A stretch of DNA of 64,000 bases from Acinetobacter qingfengensis (GCF_008693185.1 NZ_VXKN01000002.1:62001-126000); one strand, 5' to 3'; positions 53,635 through 63,814 are shown, counted from the first letter of the stretch. Numbers and translations are program-made. The notes: generated by a model from the sequence alone, not told the origin.

Positions 53635-54269
53635 ACAACAATACCTCACAAAAATCAATCATTGGACAGCGATTTCGAGGATTCTTACCGGTTGTTGTTG
53701 ATGTAGAAACTGCCGGATTTAATGCCAACACAGATGCTTTGTTAGAAATTGCCTGCATTCCTGTCATTTATGATGAGAATGGAAAATTTGTTCCGGGCAA
53801 AGCCTACCATGCTCACATCAATCCTTTTGAAGGCGCCAATCTAGATCGTAGATCATTGGATTTTACTGGAATTGATCCATTTAATCCCATGCGTATGGCA
53901 ATGGCAGAAAATGAAAAGGATGCTTTAAAACGTATTTTTAAAGCCTTAAATGAGGTACGCCGGGATCAACAATGTACACACTGTGTATTAGTCGGCCATA
54001 ATGCACATTTCGATTTGAGTTTTCTCAAAGCGGCAATTGCCCGTACCAGTACCAAAAATCAGAATCCTTTTCATAGTTTTTCTGTTTTTGATACGGTGAC
54101 ATTAAGCGCTGTCACTTTTGGTCAAACCGTTCTGGCAAAAGCTTGTATTCAAGCTGGTATAGCGTTTGATGGGAAAGAAGCACACTCTGCCTTGTATGAC
54201 ACGCAAAAGACTGCCGAATTATTTTGCTATATTTTAAATAATTGCACTACATACATTCCAACAAACTAA
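53631..54269 (+). CDS. rnt: Ribonuclease T
   Basis: A 212-residue DEDD-family 3'-5' exoribonuclease. Exo I is [20 protein letters not shown], Exo II is [16 protein letters not shown], Exo III is [14 protein letters not shown]. It trims tRNA and other stable RNA 3' ends, including turnover of the tRNA CCA end. It is translationally coupled to pyrC through the ATGA overlap. Confidence 0.96.
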   Translation: MNNNTSQKSIIGQRFRGFLPVVVDVETAGFNANTDALLEIACIPVIYDENGKFVPGKAYHAHINPFEGANLDRRSLDFTGIDPFNPMRMAMAENEKDALKRIFKALNEVRRDQQCTHCVLVGHNAHFDLSFLKAAIARTSTKNQNPFHSFSVFDTVTLSAVTFGQTVLAKACIQAGIAFDGKEAHSALYDTQKTAELFCYILNNCTTYIPTN

Positions 54270-54442
54270 TCATTACTGGTGACCATGCAATTGATTTTAA
54301 TTTTTTTGCTGATCACCTTTAATTTTTTATCATTTTTGGCGCATGTTTTTGTGCATTGATCAGCTATTTTTTCATCAATAAAACTTTCTTATCACAAAGT
54401 GAACACATAGAATAGCCGCTTTCTGATCTTTTGAGCCACAAT

Positions 54443-55840
54443 ATGGAAAAAAACTCATCTCCTCAATTGCACCGTGCCATGCAACGCAGACATCTGATAA
54501 TGATTTCATTGGGTGGAGCGATTGGTACAGGGCTATTTCTGGGTTCGGGTGAGGTAATTTCCCAAACTGGTGCAGTTGGTGCAATTCTCGCCTATGCTTT
54601 AGGTGGATTAATTGCATATTCAGTTATGTTATGTTTGGGTGAACTATCTGTGCATCTCCCTGTGGCAGGGTCTTTTGGTGAATATGCTAGCCGTTATATT
54701 AATCCATCTACTGGTTATATGGTTTCGTGGATGTACTGGCTAACATGGACAATTACTTTAGGTACGGAGTTTACTGCCGCGGCTATGCTAATGCAGGAAT
54801 GGTTTCCACATGTTTCGCTTTGGATCTGGACATTAATTTTTGCTGCTACTGTCTTTTTGCTTAATGTCAGTTCTACCCGTTTTTTTGCAGAAGCAGAATT
54901 TTGGTTGGCATTGATAAAAGTTGCCACTGTGTTGCTCTTTATTATTTTAGGTGCAACTGCCATCTTTGGCATTATCCCAATGCAAGGTTACGATTCAGCG
55001 CCTTTATTTCATAATTTAACCAAGGATGGCTGGTTTCCTCAAGGTTTTTGGCCAATTTTTACGACCATGCTTGTGGTCAACTTTGCTTTTTCTGGTACAG
55101 AGTTAATTGGTGTTGCCGCAGGCGAAACACAGGATCCTGAGAAAAATATTCCTCGAGCAATTAATGCTGCAATCTGGCGGTTATTAATTTTCTTTGTCGG
55201 TACTATTGTTATAGTAAGTGCATTATTACCTTACCAGGCAACAGCCGTAGATAATGCACATGGCTTAAGCCATAGTCCCTTTGTTAGTGTATTTTCGCGT
55301 ATTGGCATTCCCTACGCAGAAGACTTTATTCGCTTTGTGATCATTACTGCATTGCTATCTGCGGCAAACTCAGGATTATTTGCAGCATCACGGATGTTAT
55401 GGTCGTTATCCAGTACCAGAAAACTACCATCTGTTTTCTCTCAATTAACACAATCTGGTACACCGATGATGGCCATTTGTGTCACGATGATGGGCGCCTT
55501 GCCAGGTTTATTGTCAGAATTTTTTGCGCCAGAAGTTATTTTTGAGAATTTATTAAATATTGCAGCATTCACTATGGTTGTGGTTTGGATCTCTATCTGT
55601 ATCAGTCATTTTAATTTCCGCCGTAAATGGTACGCTTCAGGTAAAACTAAATCCGAACTTAAATTTATTGCGCCACTTTATCCCTTAACACCTATTCTGG
55701 GTGGTATTTTTTGTTCAATTACCTGTATCAGTATGGCAGCTGATCCAAATATGCGTTATAGCTTTATCAGTTGTCTAGCAATTATCGGATTCTGCTATTT
55801 AAGTTATTTTATTTTTGTTAAAAATCGTCAAGTGGCTTAA
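54443..55840 (+). CDS. Amino acid permease, AAT subfamily of APC transporters
   Basis: About 465 residues and twelve membrane helices. The APC signature is LIMISLGGAIGTGLFLGSGE at helix 1, AFSGTELIGVAAGETQDPEKN at helix 6 and SAANSGLFAASRMLWSL at helix 8. It imports amino acids by proton symport; relatives include LysP, AroP, ProY and MmuP, and I cannot choose among them. The ATG at 54443 is preferred over an in-frame TTG at 54431. A hairpin follows. Confidence 0.9.
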   Translation: MEKNSSPQLHRAMQRRHLIMISLGGAIGTGLFLGSGEVISQTGAVGAILAYALGGLIAYSVMLCLGELSVHLPVAGSFGEYASRYINPSTGYMVSWMYWLTWTITLGTEFTAAAMLMQEWFPHVSLWIWTLIFAATVFLLNVSSTRFFAEAEFWLALIKVATVLLFIILGATAIFGIIPMQGYDSAPLFHNLTKDGWFPQGFWPIFTTMLVVNFAFSGTELIGVAAGETQDPEKNIPRAINAAIWRLLIFFVGTIVIVSALLPYQATAVDNAHGLSHSPFVSVFSRIGIPYAEDFIRFVIITALLSAANSGLFAASRMLWSLSSTRKLPSVFSQLTQSGTPMMAICVTMMGALPGLLSEFFAPEVIFENLLNIAAFTMVVVWISICISHFNFRRKWYASGKTKSELKFIAPLYPLTPILGGIFCSITCISMAADPNMRYSFISCLAIIGFCYLSYFIFVKNRQVA

Positions 55841-55853
55841 TCTACTTAAATCT

Positions 55854-55880
55854 ACCGGATGCTGATATACATCTGGTATT
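55854..55880 (+). terminator. Terminator after the amino acid permease
   Basis: ACCGGATG pairs with CATCTGGT (one G-U pair) and is followed by ATTTT. Confidence 0.6.
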
Positions 55881-55961
55881 TTACCCCGTTTATCCTTGCC
55901 AAATTGAATATGCCGTCATACAATTTGCGCACATTCTCCCCTCAAACTCCCAGCTTTAATT

Positions 55962-57140
55962 ATGTCTAGTTACAGCCAAACCGAATCCGGGACTTCTGGT
56001 CGCTGGATTAGTGTCATTACGCTTGCTTTAGCCGCATTTATTTTTAACACTACAGAATTTGTTCCTGTGGCATTACTCAGTGATATTGCGCAAAGTTTTA
56101 ATATTACCACCAGTCAAACAGGCTTAATGCTCACGATCTATGCATGGATGGTATCTTTAACTTCATTACCATTGATGTTAGCTACTCGAAATGTCGAACG
56201 TAAAAAATTACTTTTGGCAATTTTTGTGATTTTTATTATTAGCCATATTTTATCTTATTTTGCATGGAATTTTACAATTTTAGTACTAAGCCGTATTGGT
56301 ATTGCATTTTCTCATGCAATTTTCTGGTCAATTACTGCATCAATTACCGTTCGTGTTGCACCCGCAGGCAAGGAAACTCAGGCTTTAAGTTTATTATCTA
56401 CGGGTACTGTATTGGCATTAGTACTGGGTATTCCTTTTGGAAGATTTATTGGTGAACTTACCGGTTGGCGTAATACTTTTTTGATCATCAGTATATTGGC
56501 AGCGTGTACAGCTGTTATTCTGTATCGTAGCTTACCAGCAATTCCAAGTGTAAATACAGGTTCTTTAAAAAGCTTGCCAATTTTGCTGAAACGCCCAACA
56601 TTAATGTGCTTATATGCGATTACTATCCTAGCGATTACAGCACAATTTACTGCTTATAGTTATATTGAGCCTTTTGCATTAAAAGTTGCAGAATTTAGCG
56701 GACATGAAACAACATTAATTTTATTAACTTACGGTGCAGCAGGAATTTTAGGCTCATTACTTTTTAGTAAATTTAGTGGGAAGTTTCCAAAAGCATTTCC
56801 CGTGATTGCTCTAGGCTGTCTGACCATCTGCTTATGGGGATTATTACCTTTATCTGCCAATTATCATGGTTTTAGCTTAATGACGATTCTATGGGGTATT
56901 GGCATTATGAGTTTTGGTTTGATCATGCAATTTCAAGTTTTAAAACAAGCTACGGATGCTACAGATGTTGCAATGTCGATATTTTCCGGATTATATAATG
57001 TCGGTATTGGTGGTGGTGCATTATTGGGAAGTATCGTCAGTACCCACATAGGTTTGAGTTTTGTAGGAGAAGTCGGTGGCGTAATTGCTTGCATTGCGTT
57101 TCTACTTATGTATTACACAAGTACACGTAAAGATTTTTAA
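55962..57140 (+). CDS. sotB: Sugar efflux transporter SotB
   Basis: A 392-residue MFS protein closely resembling E. coli SotB (YdeA): LAAFIFNTTEFVPVALLSDI at helix 1, LTIYAWMVSLTSLPLML, HAIFWSITASITVRVAPAGK and DATDVAMSIFSGLYNVGIG. SotB exports arabinose, IPTG and related sugars. The gene stands alone with a strong terminator. No regulator adjoins. Confidence 0.9.
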   Translation: MSSYSQTESGTSGRWISVITLALAAFIFNTTEFVPVALLSDIAQSFNITTSQTGLMLTIYAWMVSLTSLPLMLATRNVERKKLLLAIFVIFIISHILSYFAWNFTILVLSRIGIAFSHAIFWSITASITVRVAPAGKETQALSLLSTGTVLALVLGIPFGRFIGELTGWRNTFLIISILAACTAVILYRSLPAIPSVNTGSLKSLPILLKRPTLMCLYAITILAITAQFTAYSYIEPFALKVAEFSGHETTLILLTYGAAGILGSLLFSKFSGKFPKAFPVIALGCLTICLWGLLPLSANYHGFSLMTILWGIGIMSFGLIMQFQVLKQATDATDVAMSIFSGLYNVGIGGGALLGSIVSTHIGLSFVGEVGGVIACIAFLLMYYTSTRKDF

Positions 57141-57158
57141 GCATAAAATCTACAATAA

Positions 57159-57197
57159 AAATGCGCTGAACAATATTTTCAGCGCATTTGCTTTTTT
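57159..57197. terminator. Bidirectional terminator after sotB
   Basis: AAATGCGCTGAA pairs perfectly with TTCAGCGCATTT around a 7-nt loop and is followed by GCTTTTTT. Confidence 0.88.
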
Positions 57198-57205
57198 CAA
57201 ATCAT

Positions 57206-58042
57206 TTAAAATTCTTCATAAACTGCAGGATCCTGATTTTGTAGCCGACCATCAGGGCGTGTTAATGCATTGATCGCTTGCATGTGTTGTTCTGATAATT
57301 CAAAATCAAAGATTTGTTGATTGGCTAGCTGATTATGTTCACTGGCAGATTTAGGAATTGGGATAACACCTAATTGTACTTGCCAGCGTAAAACAACTTG
57401 TGCAACTGATTTATTTTTATCTTGTGCAATTTTTGTCAATATCTCTTCGCTGGCAATTGCCCGTCCCCGACCAAGCGGACTCCATGCTATAGTAATGATC
57501 TGTTTTGATTGATCATATTGTCGTTGTGGAAGCTGGTTAAAATATGGATGTAATTCCACCTGATTAATCACTGGTAAAATTCCAGTTTCTTTTTGTAGAA
57601 CATCAATATGTTCCGGTAAAAAGTTACTGACACCAATGGAACGTACATAACCCCTTTTTTGCGCTTCAATCAAAGCCTGCCATGCTTCTACATACTTTCC
57701 CTGTTTTGGATTAGGCCAATGAATTAAATATAAATCATAGTAATCCAGTTGTGCCCGATAAAGAGATTCCTCAATGGTTACTAATGCCTCATCATAAGCA
57801 TGATGACGACCAGGTAATTTTGAACTAACAAAAAGTTCTTCACGAGGAATATGGCTATTTTTGACTGCCTGCCCCACTGCACCCTCATTTTCATAATTAA
57901 ACGCTGAATCCAGTAACCGATACCCTAAAGCAATGGCAGCCTCAATACTCTTGACACCTTGCTGCCCATTTAAAGAATAAGTCCCGAATCCCAACGCTGG
58001 AATTTTTTGACCATCATGTAAAGTTAAATATGGAATTTTCAT
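57206..58042 (-). CDS. Aldo/keto reductase (2,5-diketo-D-gluconate reductase-like)
   Basis: A 278-residue AKR barrel. Catalytic residues are visible: Asp in GYRLLDSAFNYENEGAVG (with Tyr), Lys in FVSSKLPG and His in LYLIHWPNP. The NADPH loop is PIPKSASEHNQLANQQIF. It reduces aldehydes or ketones with NADPH; substrate unknown. GGATAA precedes the ATG. It converges with sotB. Confidence 0.9.
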   Translation of the reverse strand: MKIPYLTLHDGQKIPALGFGTYSLNGQQGVKSIEAAIALGYRLLDSAFNYENEGAVGQAVKNSHIPREELFVSSKLPGRHHAYDEALVTIEESLYRAQLDYYDLYLIHWPNPKQGKYVEAWQALIEAQKRGYVRSIGVSNFLPEHIDVLQKETGILPVINQVELHPYFNQLPQRQYDQSKQIITIAWSPLGRGRAIASEEILTKIAQDKNKSVAQVVLRWQVQLGVIPIPKSASEHNQLANQQIFDFELSEQHMQAINALTRPDGRLQNQDPAVYEEF

Positions 58043-58370
58043 TTGTTATCCTGTTTCTGTTTAAGTTTGAATTTAACAGCACACATGATTGGAAATGTCC
58101 ATATTTTCAGAGAATTCTTTGTACCACATAGAATTTCTATTAATTTCCTATAAAACCATGTTGTTTGCTTAGTTTTAAATTATGAACAAGTCCGTGCCTG
58201 AAAATCAGTATACAAACTGTTTTCCTTGTAATCTTCATACATTGAATGACATTACAAAAAGTCTGGATCAGAAGTTGATTTTTTAAATTATTTATTGGTT
58301 TTTCACTGGCAGTTTTATATAAAAAGGACTAGCATCATGCCCTAAAATTTTGGCAATAAACTAAGGCTGC
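58043..58370. other. Intergenic stretch between aldo/keto reductase and carboxypeptidase genes
   Basis: About 330 bases between divergent genes, AT-rich and without a credible reading frame. It should carry both promoters; I see no ordered repeat that stands out. Confidence 0.5.
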
Positions 58371-59690
58371 ATGGTGTTAAATCTTAAACGACCACTTGTA
58401 CTGATTTTACTTTCAAGTCTCAGCATGTTCAGTTCCGCACAGGTGCTAAATATTGATCCTGGCAGTGTTGAAGCTCAGGCATGGATCATCTACGATCCCC
58501 AATCTGGACAAATTATTGATGAATATCAGTCTGATGTAGAACGTGCACCAGCCTCTCTTACCAAAATGATGGTGGCTTACCTGACCTTGAAGGCGGTAAA
58601 AGAAGGTAAATTACATCTGGATCAGTTCATTAATGTGCCAGAGATTATCACTACCGTTCATAGTGATGAGTCACGCATGCATCTTAAACCTAATGAACAG
58701 ATCAGTATTCAGAATTTGTTATCTGGTTTAATTATCATGTCAGCCAATGATGCAGCACTAACTTTGGGCGTACTGGTTGCAGGAAATGATACAAATTTTG
58801 TACAACTCATGAATAGTACAGCGCACAAACTGGGAATGCAGCATACGCAATTTCGTAATCCATCAGGGATTACTATGGATGGTCATTATTCCAGTGCTAA
58901 AGATCTAGCCATTCTTGCTCAGGCAATTGTTAAAGAAACACCAGAATATCTCAACTACTCAAAACAGCCGATATTTAATTATAAAGATTTAACCCATCAT
59001 GCCACCAATATTTTATTGCAAAAAGATACTTCCATTGATGGGATGAAAACTGGTTATACTGGTGCTGCCGGCTACAATCTGGCATTAACCGCCAATCGTC
59101 TGGATCCAAATACCAATGAATATCGCCGTTTGATTGTTGTGGTATTGGGTACTGCATCCAAACAAAAACGTGCCGAAGTTGCAGATCTATTACTCAATAT
59201 TGCATTCAACTACACACAAACCAAACGCTTATTTATGCATCCTCAACCTTTGGCAGATTTACATGTTATCAATGGTAAACAAAATCTTTATCGTATTTTA
59301 CTACCGCAAAATCTAAGTTATAACACTTTAAGTTTATTACCTCAAAATCAAGTATTAGACGCGAAACAATTTGATCAAATCACTCAACGCTTCGTCATTC
59401 ATCCAGATTTTCAACAAATACTGGAACCCCTCAAGAGCCCCCAACAGATCAATTATCATGTTGAACTCACTCAACCCCAACTCCATGCACCATTGCAACA
59501 AACTGCCATGACTATTGCTAAAGTGGACGTCAGCCAGTTTGGAAGAATCATTCATCAAGTGAATATTCAACAAGATGTTTTGCTAGAACAAGCAAGCTGG
59601 TGGCATCGGTTACTTCACTGGATAAAAGCATTATTTGGACTAAACAGTGAAAACTTAAAACCGATCCTTTATCCAATACAAAATAATTAA
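58371..59690 (+). CDS. dacC: D-alanyl-D-alanine carboxypeptidase (PBP5/6 family)
   Basis: A 439-residue serine peptidase with a signal peptide (cleavage after FSSAQ). Active-site motifs are S-x-x-K in APASLTKMMVAYLTLKAV, S-x-N in SANDAALTLGV and KTG in IDGMKTGYTGAAGYN. The PBP5-like C-terminal beta domain ends in an amphipathic helix (WWHRLLHWIKALFGL) that would anchor it to the inner membrane. It trims terminal D-Ala from peptidoglycan stems. The exact paralogue (DacA or DacC) is uncertain. AAGG precedes the ATG. Confidence 0.92.
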   Translation: MVLNLKRPLVLILLSSLSMFSSAQVLNIDPGSVEAQAWIIYDPQSGQIIDEYQSDVERAPASLTKMMVAYLTLKAVKEGKLHLDQFINVPEIITTVHSDESRMHLKPNEQISIQNLLSGLIIMSANDAALTLGVLVAGNDTNFVQLMNSTAHKLGMQHTQFRNPSGITMDGHYSSAKDLAILAQAIVKETPEYLNYSKQPIFNYKDLTHHATNILLQKDTSIDGMKTGYTGAAGYNLALTANRLDPNTNEYRRLIVVVLGTASKQKRAEVADLLLNIAFNYTQTKRLFMHPQPLADLHVINGKQNLYRILLPQNLSYNTLSLLPQNQVLDAKQFDQITQRFVIHPDFQQILEPLKSPQQINYHVELTQPQLHAPLQQTAMTIAKVDVSQFGRIIHQVNIQQDVLLEQASWWHRLLHWIKALFGLNSENLKPILYPIQNN

Positions 59691-59777
59691 TTGTTTTTGT
59701 AAAAACCTACCTTTTACAAGCCAAATCTGTGTCATGATCACTTTAATCCCGATAAAAATACTAGGAATTAAAATATC

Positions 59778-61058
59778 ATGACGCAGAAGCATCATATTGT
59801 CATCGTTGGTGGTGGCGCAGGCGGACTAGAACTGGCAACACAATTAGGACAACGGATTGGAAAGAAGTCTGGCTTTCAGGTTACATTGGTTGATTGTAAT
59901 TTGACACATATCTGGAAGCCTTTATTACATGAGATTGCTGCTGGTACACTAAATGGTGCAACAGAAGAAATTAATTATTTTGCCCACGCCAAAAAAAATC
60001 ACTATAAATTTCAACTTGGTTACTTACAATTTATTGATCGAGAAAATAAGCAACTTATTCTTGCACCCTTGGTTCAGGATGATTTAAAACTGGCAGAGCA
60101 ACGCCATATTTCTTACGATACTTTGGTATTATCCATTGGTTCAACATCCAATGACTTTGGTACGCCAGGTGCACGAGAAAACTGCCATTTTCTGGATAAT
60201 CGTTTACAGGCAGACCTATTCCAAAAGGATTTACTACATCTTTACTTACAAGCACATGCCCAACCACGAACCAAACCACTTAACATCACCATTATTGGCG
60301 CTGGTGCAACCGGTGTAGAACTAGCAGCAGAACTATATCAGGCAGCTAAAGATTTTCATCATTATGGTCTGGATGGTATTGATCCCACCAAAGTACGCAT
60401 CAATGTGATCGAAGCAGCAGATCGGATTTTACCGGCATTGTCTGATAAAGTTGCAAATGGTGCATTGGAACAATTAAAAAAATTTGGTGTTCATGTTTAC
60501 ACGCAACATCGTGTGGAAAAAATTGATGCAGACCATGTATACTGCCAAGGAGATCAGGTTTTTGACTCTAATTTAACTGTTTGGGCTGCTGGAATTAAAG
60601 CACCTGCAATCACACAAAACTTTAGTTTAAGTCTAGATCGAATTGGACGAATTAAAGTATATGCAACACTACAAAGTATTGATGATCCAAATATTTTTGC
60701 TTTTGGTGATTGTGCCCATTGTCAGCCGGAAGGCAATCGTCCACCTCTGGCACCTCGCGCACAAATTGCCAGTCAACAAGCAGACTTTTTGGTCAATGCT
60801 ATTTTGCTTAAAATCAAGCAACGCCCTATTCCATTATTTAGATTCACCGATCGAGGCTCTCTGGTTTCTCTAACTCAGCACACTGCAATTGGTGAAATTT
60901 TTGGTAATTTACATATTGAAGGGATCGCTGCAAAAACCATGTATCATTCCCTTTATCGGGTTCATCAAGCTGCAATTTATGGCTACACGAAAGCCGGCTT
61001 TCTAGCAGCTCGGGACTTCTTTGGTAAAGGTACTGCACCTGTAATTAAGTTACATTGA
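59778..61058 (+). CDS. ndh: Type II NADH:quinone dehydrogenase
   Basis: A 426-residue two-dinucleotide-fold flavoprotein. It has the FAD motif IVGGGAGGLELATQLG, the NADH motif IIGAGATGVELAAELY, and the second FAD strand IFAFGDCAHCQP, whose Cys pair is typical of NDH-2. A membrane-binding C-terminal part follows. It oxidises NADH and reduces ubiquinone without pumping protons. AGGA precedes the ATG, and a terminator follows. Confidence 0.93.
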   Translation: MTQKHHIVIVGGGAGGLELATQLGQRIGKKSGFQVTLVDCNLTHIWKPLLHEIAAGTLNGATEEINYFAHAKKNHYKFQLGYLQFIDRENKQLILAPLVQDDLKLAEQRHISYDTLVLSIGSTSNDFGTPGARENCHFLDNRLQADLFQKDLLHLYLQAHAQPRTKPLNITIIGAGATGVELAAELYQAAKDFHHYGLDGIDPTKVRINVIEAADRILPALSDKVANGALEQLKKFGVHVYTQHRVEKIDADHVYCQGDQVFDSNLTVWAAGIKAPAITQNFSLSLDRIGRIKVYATLQSIDDPNIFAFGDCAHCQPEGNRPPLAPRAQIASQQADFLVNAILLKIKQRPIPLFRFTDRGSLVSLTQHTAIGEIFGNLHIEGIAAKTMYHSLYRVHQAAIYGYTKAGFLAARDFFGKGTAPVIKLH

Positions 61059-61084
61059 GATAAATAAACTAATGTAACTCCCTC

Positions 61085-61110
61085 AAAAGCACTGTAATAC
61101 AGTGCTTTTT
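61085..61110 (+). terminator. Terminator of ndh
   Basis: AAAAGCACTGTA pairs with TACAGTGCTTTT, ending in T residues. Confidence 0.82.
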
Positions 61111-61218
61111 ACACTTGCTTGCATAAAAAACACGCTTATTAAAATAATTACCCTCCCATTTTGATCATATAGTCTTTATCATATAGACCTTTAAGACTAA
61201 CCAGCGGATAGACATATA

Positions 61219-61701
61219 ATGACAGCTATTGCGAATGACCACGTTGTTAAATTTCACTACACTTTGACTAATAGTGAAGGTGAAGTGCTTGATAAATCAG
61301 AAGGCCAACCTCTTGCTTACTTACATGGTGCAGGAAATATTATCCCTGGTTTGGAAAATGCTTTAACTGGCAAAACCACTGGTGAAAAATTAGTCGTAAA
61401 TGTCCCAGCAGCTCAAGGCTATGGCGAATATAACCCTGATCTTGTTCAGGAAGTTCCACGTCAAATGTTCCAAGGCGTAGACAACATTGAAGCTGGTATG
61501 CAATTTCAGGCACAAACTGATGATGGTGTACAAATCGTTACCGTAAAAGGTGTTGAGGGTGATTCCGTTATCGTTGATGCTAACTTTCCACTTGCTGGTC
61601 AAGATTTAACATTTGATGTTGAAATCGTAGAAGTTCGTCAAGCAACCGAAGAAGAATTAACCCACGGTCATGTCCATGGTGAAGGTGGTCATCATCACTA
61701 A
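61219..61701 (+). CDS. slyD: FKBP-type peptidyl-prolyl isomerase, SlyD type
   Basis: A 160-residue protein with an FKBP core (HYTLTNSEGEVLDKSEGQPL, YLHGAGNIIPGLENALTGK), an IF insertion domain (about residues 70-130) and a short His-rich tail (HGHVHGEGGHHH). SlyD combines proline isomerase and chaperone activity and delivers nickel through its tail. The tail here lacks the cysteines of the E. coli protein, so metal binding would be by histidine. A terminator follows. Confidence 0.93.
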   Translation: MTAIANDHVVKFHYTLTNSEGEVLDKSEGQPLAYLHGAGNIIPGLENALTGKTTGEKLVVNVPAAQGYGEYNPDLVQEVPRQMFQGVDNIEAGMQFQAQTDDGVQIVTVKGVEGDSVIVDANFPLAGQDLTFDVEIVEVRQATEEELTHGHVHGEGGHHH

Positions 61702-61718
61702 TTTGTGTTGAATGATAT

Positions 61719-61749
61719 AAAAATGGGAAGATGATACTTCCCATTTTTT
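61719..61749. terminator. Bidirectional terminator after slyD
   Basis: AAATGGGAAG pairs with CTTCCCATTT, followed by T residues; the convergent nucleosidase gene ends 6 bp beyond. Confidence 0.83.
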
Positions 61750-61754
61750 ATGGA

Positions 61755-62588
61755 TTATTTTTGGGTAGCCAGATAATTCACAGCAACATTTAATGCATAA
61801 TTCTGACAAGCAACGCCTGTTGCTGGATTGTATGTGCCATTATTAGTAATATTATTTGATAAGACACGAATGCCGATAAACGGCACATTATACAACGAAG
61901 CAACCTGTGCTACAGATGCCGTTTCCATCTCTTCAACTGAAGTTTTATACTGTTCATGGAAAATTTTGATACGATCCAGCTCATTATTCCAAACGTCCGC
62001 AGAACCAATCACACCTTCAACCACTTTACCTTGCTTATAATTTGATTTAGCTTTGACAGCAGCAGCTAAGAGTACCGGATCAGCCTGAAAACGCAAATGA
62101 CGGCTTTCTTCTTCAGGTGTTGCATTTTTTGGTAAGACATTAAAAGATTTATTCCATGTCAAACTATTAGAACCCTCACCCAATGCTTTCTTAGGTGTAA
62201 TAAAAGCACCAATATTTTCAGATTCCTTACCAATTACAATATCAAAAACTTTTAATTGAGGATCATGTCCACCAGATGTTCCCTGATTAATAATTGCCGC
62301 AGGTCGATAATGTTCTATCGCTAATACAGTTGCTGCTGCGGAATTACTCATTCCCATGAGTGTTCGTGAAATAACAATTGGATAACCTTTATATGTACCT
62401 TGCCAAAATTTCCAGCCCCCATAAGTTTTTATACTGACATTTTCCAATTGCTGAATCATATGATCAGTTTCAATGTCCAAGGCTCCCTGAATTACAACAG
62501 GCGCTTGTTGCGGTGCAGCAATAGTATGTGTTGCCCACAATGTGACTGTGACAATAGCTGTATTTTTTAGTACACTTTTTAGCATCAT
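61755..62588 (-). CDS. Exported MTA/SAH nucleosidase-fold protein
   Basis: A 277-residue protein with a signal peptide (cleavage after TIAA), so probably periplasmic. The rest follows the MTAN/PNP fold: GALDIETDHMIQQLE, GMSNSAAATVLAIEHYRPAAII, NQGTSGGHDP and SVEEMETASVAQVASLYNVP. Glutamates matching E. coli MTAN Glu12 and Glu174 are present, but the catalytic Asp197 position (RAISD) reads RVLSN, an Asn. That may mean another purine preference or phosphorolysis. It diverges from a Tsx nucleoside channel, which suggests cleavage of nucleosides in the periplasm. GAGGAAAT precedes two adjacent ATGs. Confidence 0.82.
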   Translation of the reverse strand: MMLKSVLKNTAIVTVTLWATHTIAAPQQAPVVIQGALDIETDHMIQQLENVSIKTYGGWKFWQGTYKGYPIVISRTLMGMSNSAAATVLAIEHYRPAAIINQGTSGGHDPQLKVFDIVIGKESENIGAFITPKKALGEGSNSLTWNKSFNVLPKNATPEEESRHLRFQADPVLLAAAVKAKSNYKQGKVVEGVIGSADVWNNELDRIKIFHEQYKTSVEEMETASVAQVASLYNVPFIGIRVLSNNITNNGTYNPATGVACQNYALNVAVNYLATQK

Positions 62589-62950
62589 TACATTTCCTCA
62601 TTAAAAATTGGCTAAAATATCAAAGAATAATCAATATTATGCATCAAAAAATAGCAATAATTTTTGCTTGCAAATTTATTTGATTACATATCGATTTAAA
62701 TAAAAAAATCTATCACCCTCTCAAAGCAATTTTAATGCCTTAAATAACTTTTAAGATAAATTATTCAGGTCAAATGCTTTAAATAAAATCAATTGGCAAA
62801 GCATCAAAACAATAAAATTCGATTTTTATAATTTTCAATATATACTTCCCAAAATGTTAAAATAGGTATGAAAATTGCTTAATTTTGATTTACTCATGTT
62901 ATTAATTATGAATAACTTCGTTTAATCTTCTAAATAAGGATATTCCTTTT
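62589..62950. other. Divergent promoter region of the nucleosidase and tsx genes
   Basis: About 360 very AT-rich bases, no gene. It must hold both promoters; I see no CRP- or CytR-like site that I can defend. Confidence 0.5.
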
Positions 62951-63814
62951 ATGCTAGCGAAATCTTTAATCTGTACATTTACTGCTCTTGCCACACTTGG
63001 TGGTGTACAACAAGCCAGTGCTGAAGTTGGAACGACTTTATGGGGGATTTATAGTAACAACGTTATGTTTAGCCCAAAGCCCGTTGAAAATGCCTATCTT
63101 GAACTTGAATACTATGGTCAAAAAGGGCCTTTCGATTTATATGGATATTTTGATGCTCCAAAATATTTTGGTGGTAATGATAATATTCAAGGTGTTTGGG
63201 ATAAAGATAGCTCAAAACTTTTCATGGAACATGAACCAAAATTGTCATTTAATCGCTTAACTGGCAAAGATTTATCTATTGGACCATTTAAAGACTGGTT
63301 TATTGCTGCTGACTGGATTCTTGATGCAGGAAATACCGTAACTTCTCGCCAAAATACTTTATATTATGGCGTAGGTACAACCATTGATACGCATAGTAAA
63401 CTAACAGTTAATGTAAATGTATATGCAAAACAACAATGGGAAAATTATGGTGCCGCAAATGCATACACTTCAGATGATGGTGGTCGCTTACAAGTACAAT
63501 TTTTCTATCCGATCATGACTTTAAATAATGGTGCATCCATTAATTACTTCTCATTTTCCAATTATGATTTTGGTTCTGATTTATCCAGCAAAACAGATGC
63601 TATTTCAACGTATAAAAATACCCGTACCGATGAAGCTTTTGTTTCAACTCATATTTTTTCATATAATATGAAACATTTAAGAGCCTATGCTGCCGGTCGT
63701 TACTTCCATAATGGCGGTCAGTTTAAAAATGGTGCAACCAATAACTGGGGTACAGAATTTAATCAAAAAAGTAATGGCTGGGCTTATTATTTAGGTTTAG
63801 GTTATCAATTCTAA
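62951..63814 (+). CDS. tsx: Tsx-like nucleoside-specific outer-membrane channel
   Basis: A 287-residue barrel protein with a signal peptide (cleavage after QASA). It shares the Tsx pattern: YLELEYYGQKGPFDLYGYFD, KYFGGNDNIQGVWD, LFMEHEPKLSFNRLTGKDLS, VNVNVYAKQQWENYGAANAY and a terminal Phe strand (GLGYQF). In E. coli Tsx passes nucleosides and deoxynucleosides. TAAGGAT precedes the ATG. Divergent from an exported nucleosidase-fold protein, a plausible functional pair. Confidence 0.9.
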   Translation: MLAKSLICTFTALATLGGVQQASAEVGTTLWGIYSNNVMFSPKPVENAYLELEYYGQKGPFDLYGYFDAPKYFGGNDNIQGVWDKDSSKLFMEHEPKLSFNRLTGKDLSIGPFKDWFIAADWILDAGNTVTSRQNTLYYGVGTTIDTHSKLTVNVNVYAKQQWENYGAANAYTSDDGGRLQVQFFYPIMTLNNGASINYFSFSNYDFGSDLSSKTDAISTYKNTRTDEAFVSTHIFSYNMKHLRAYAAGRYFHNGGQFKNGATNNWGTEFNQKSNGWAYYLGLGYQF

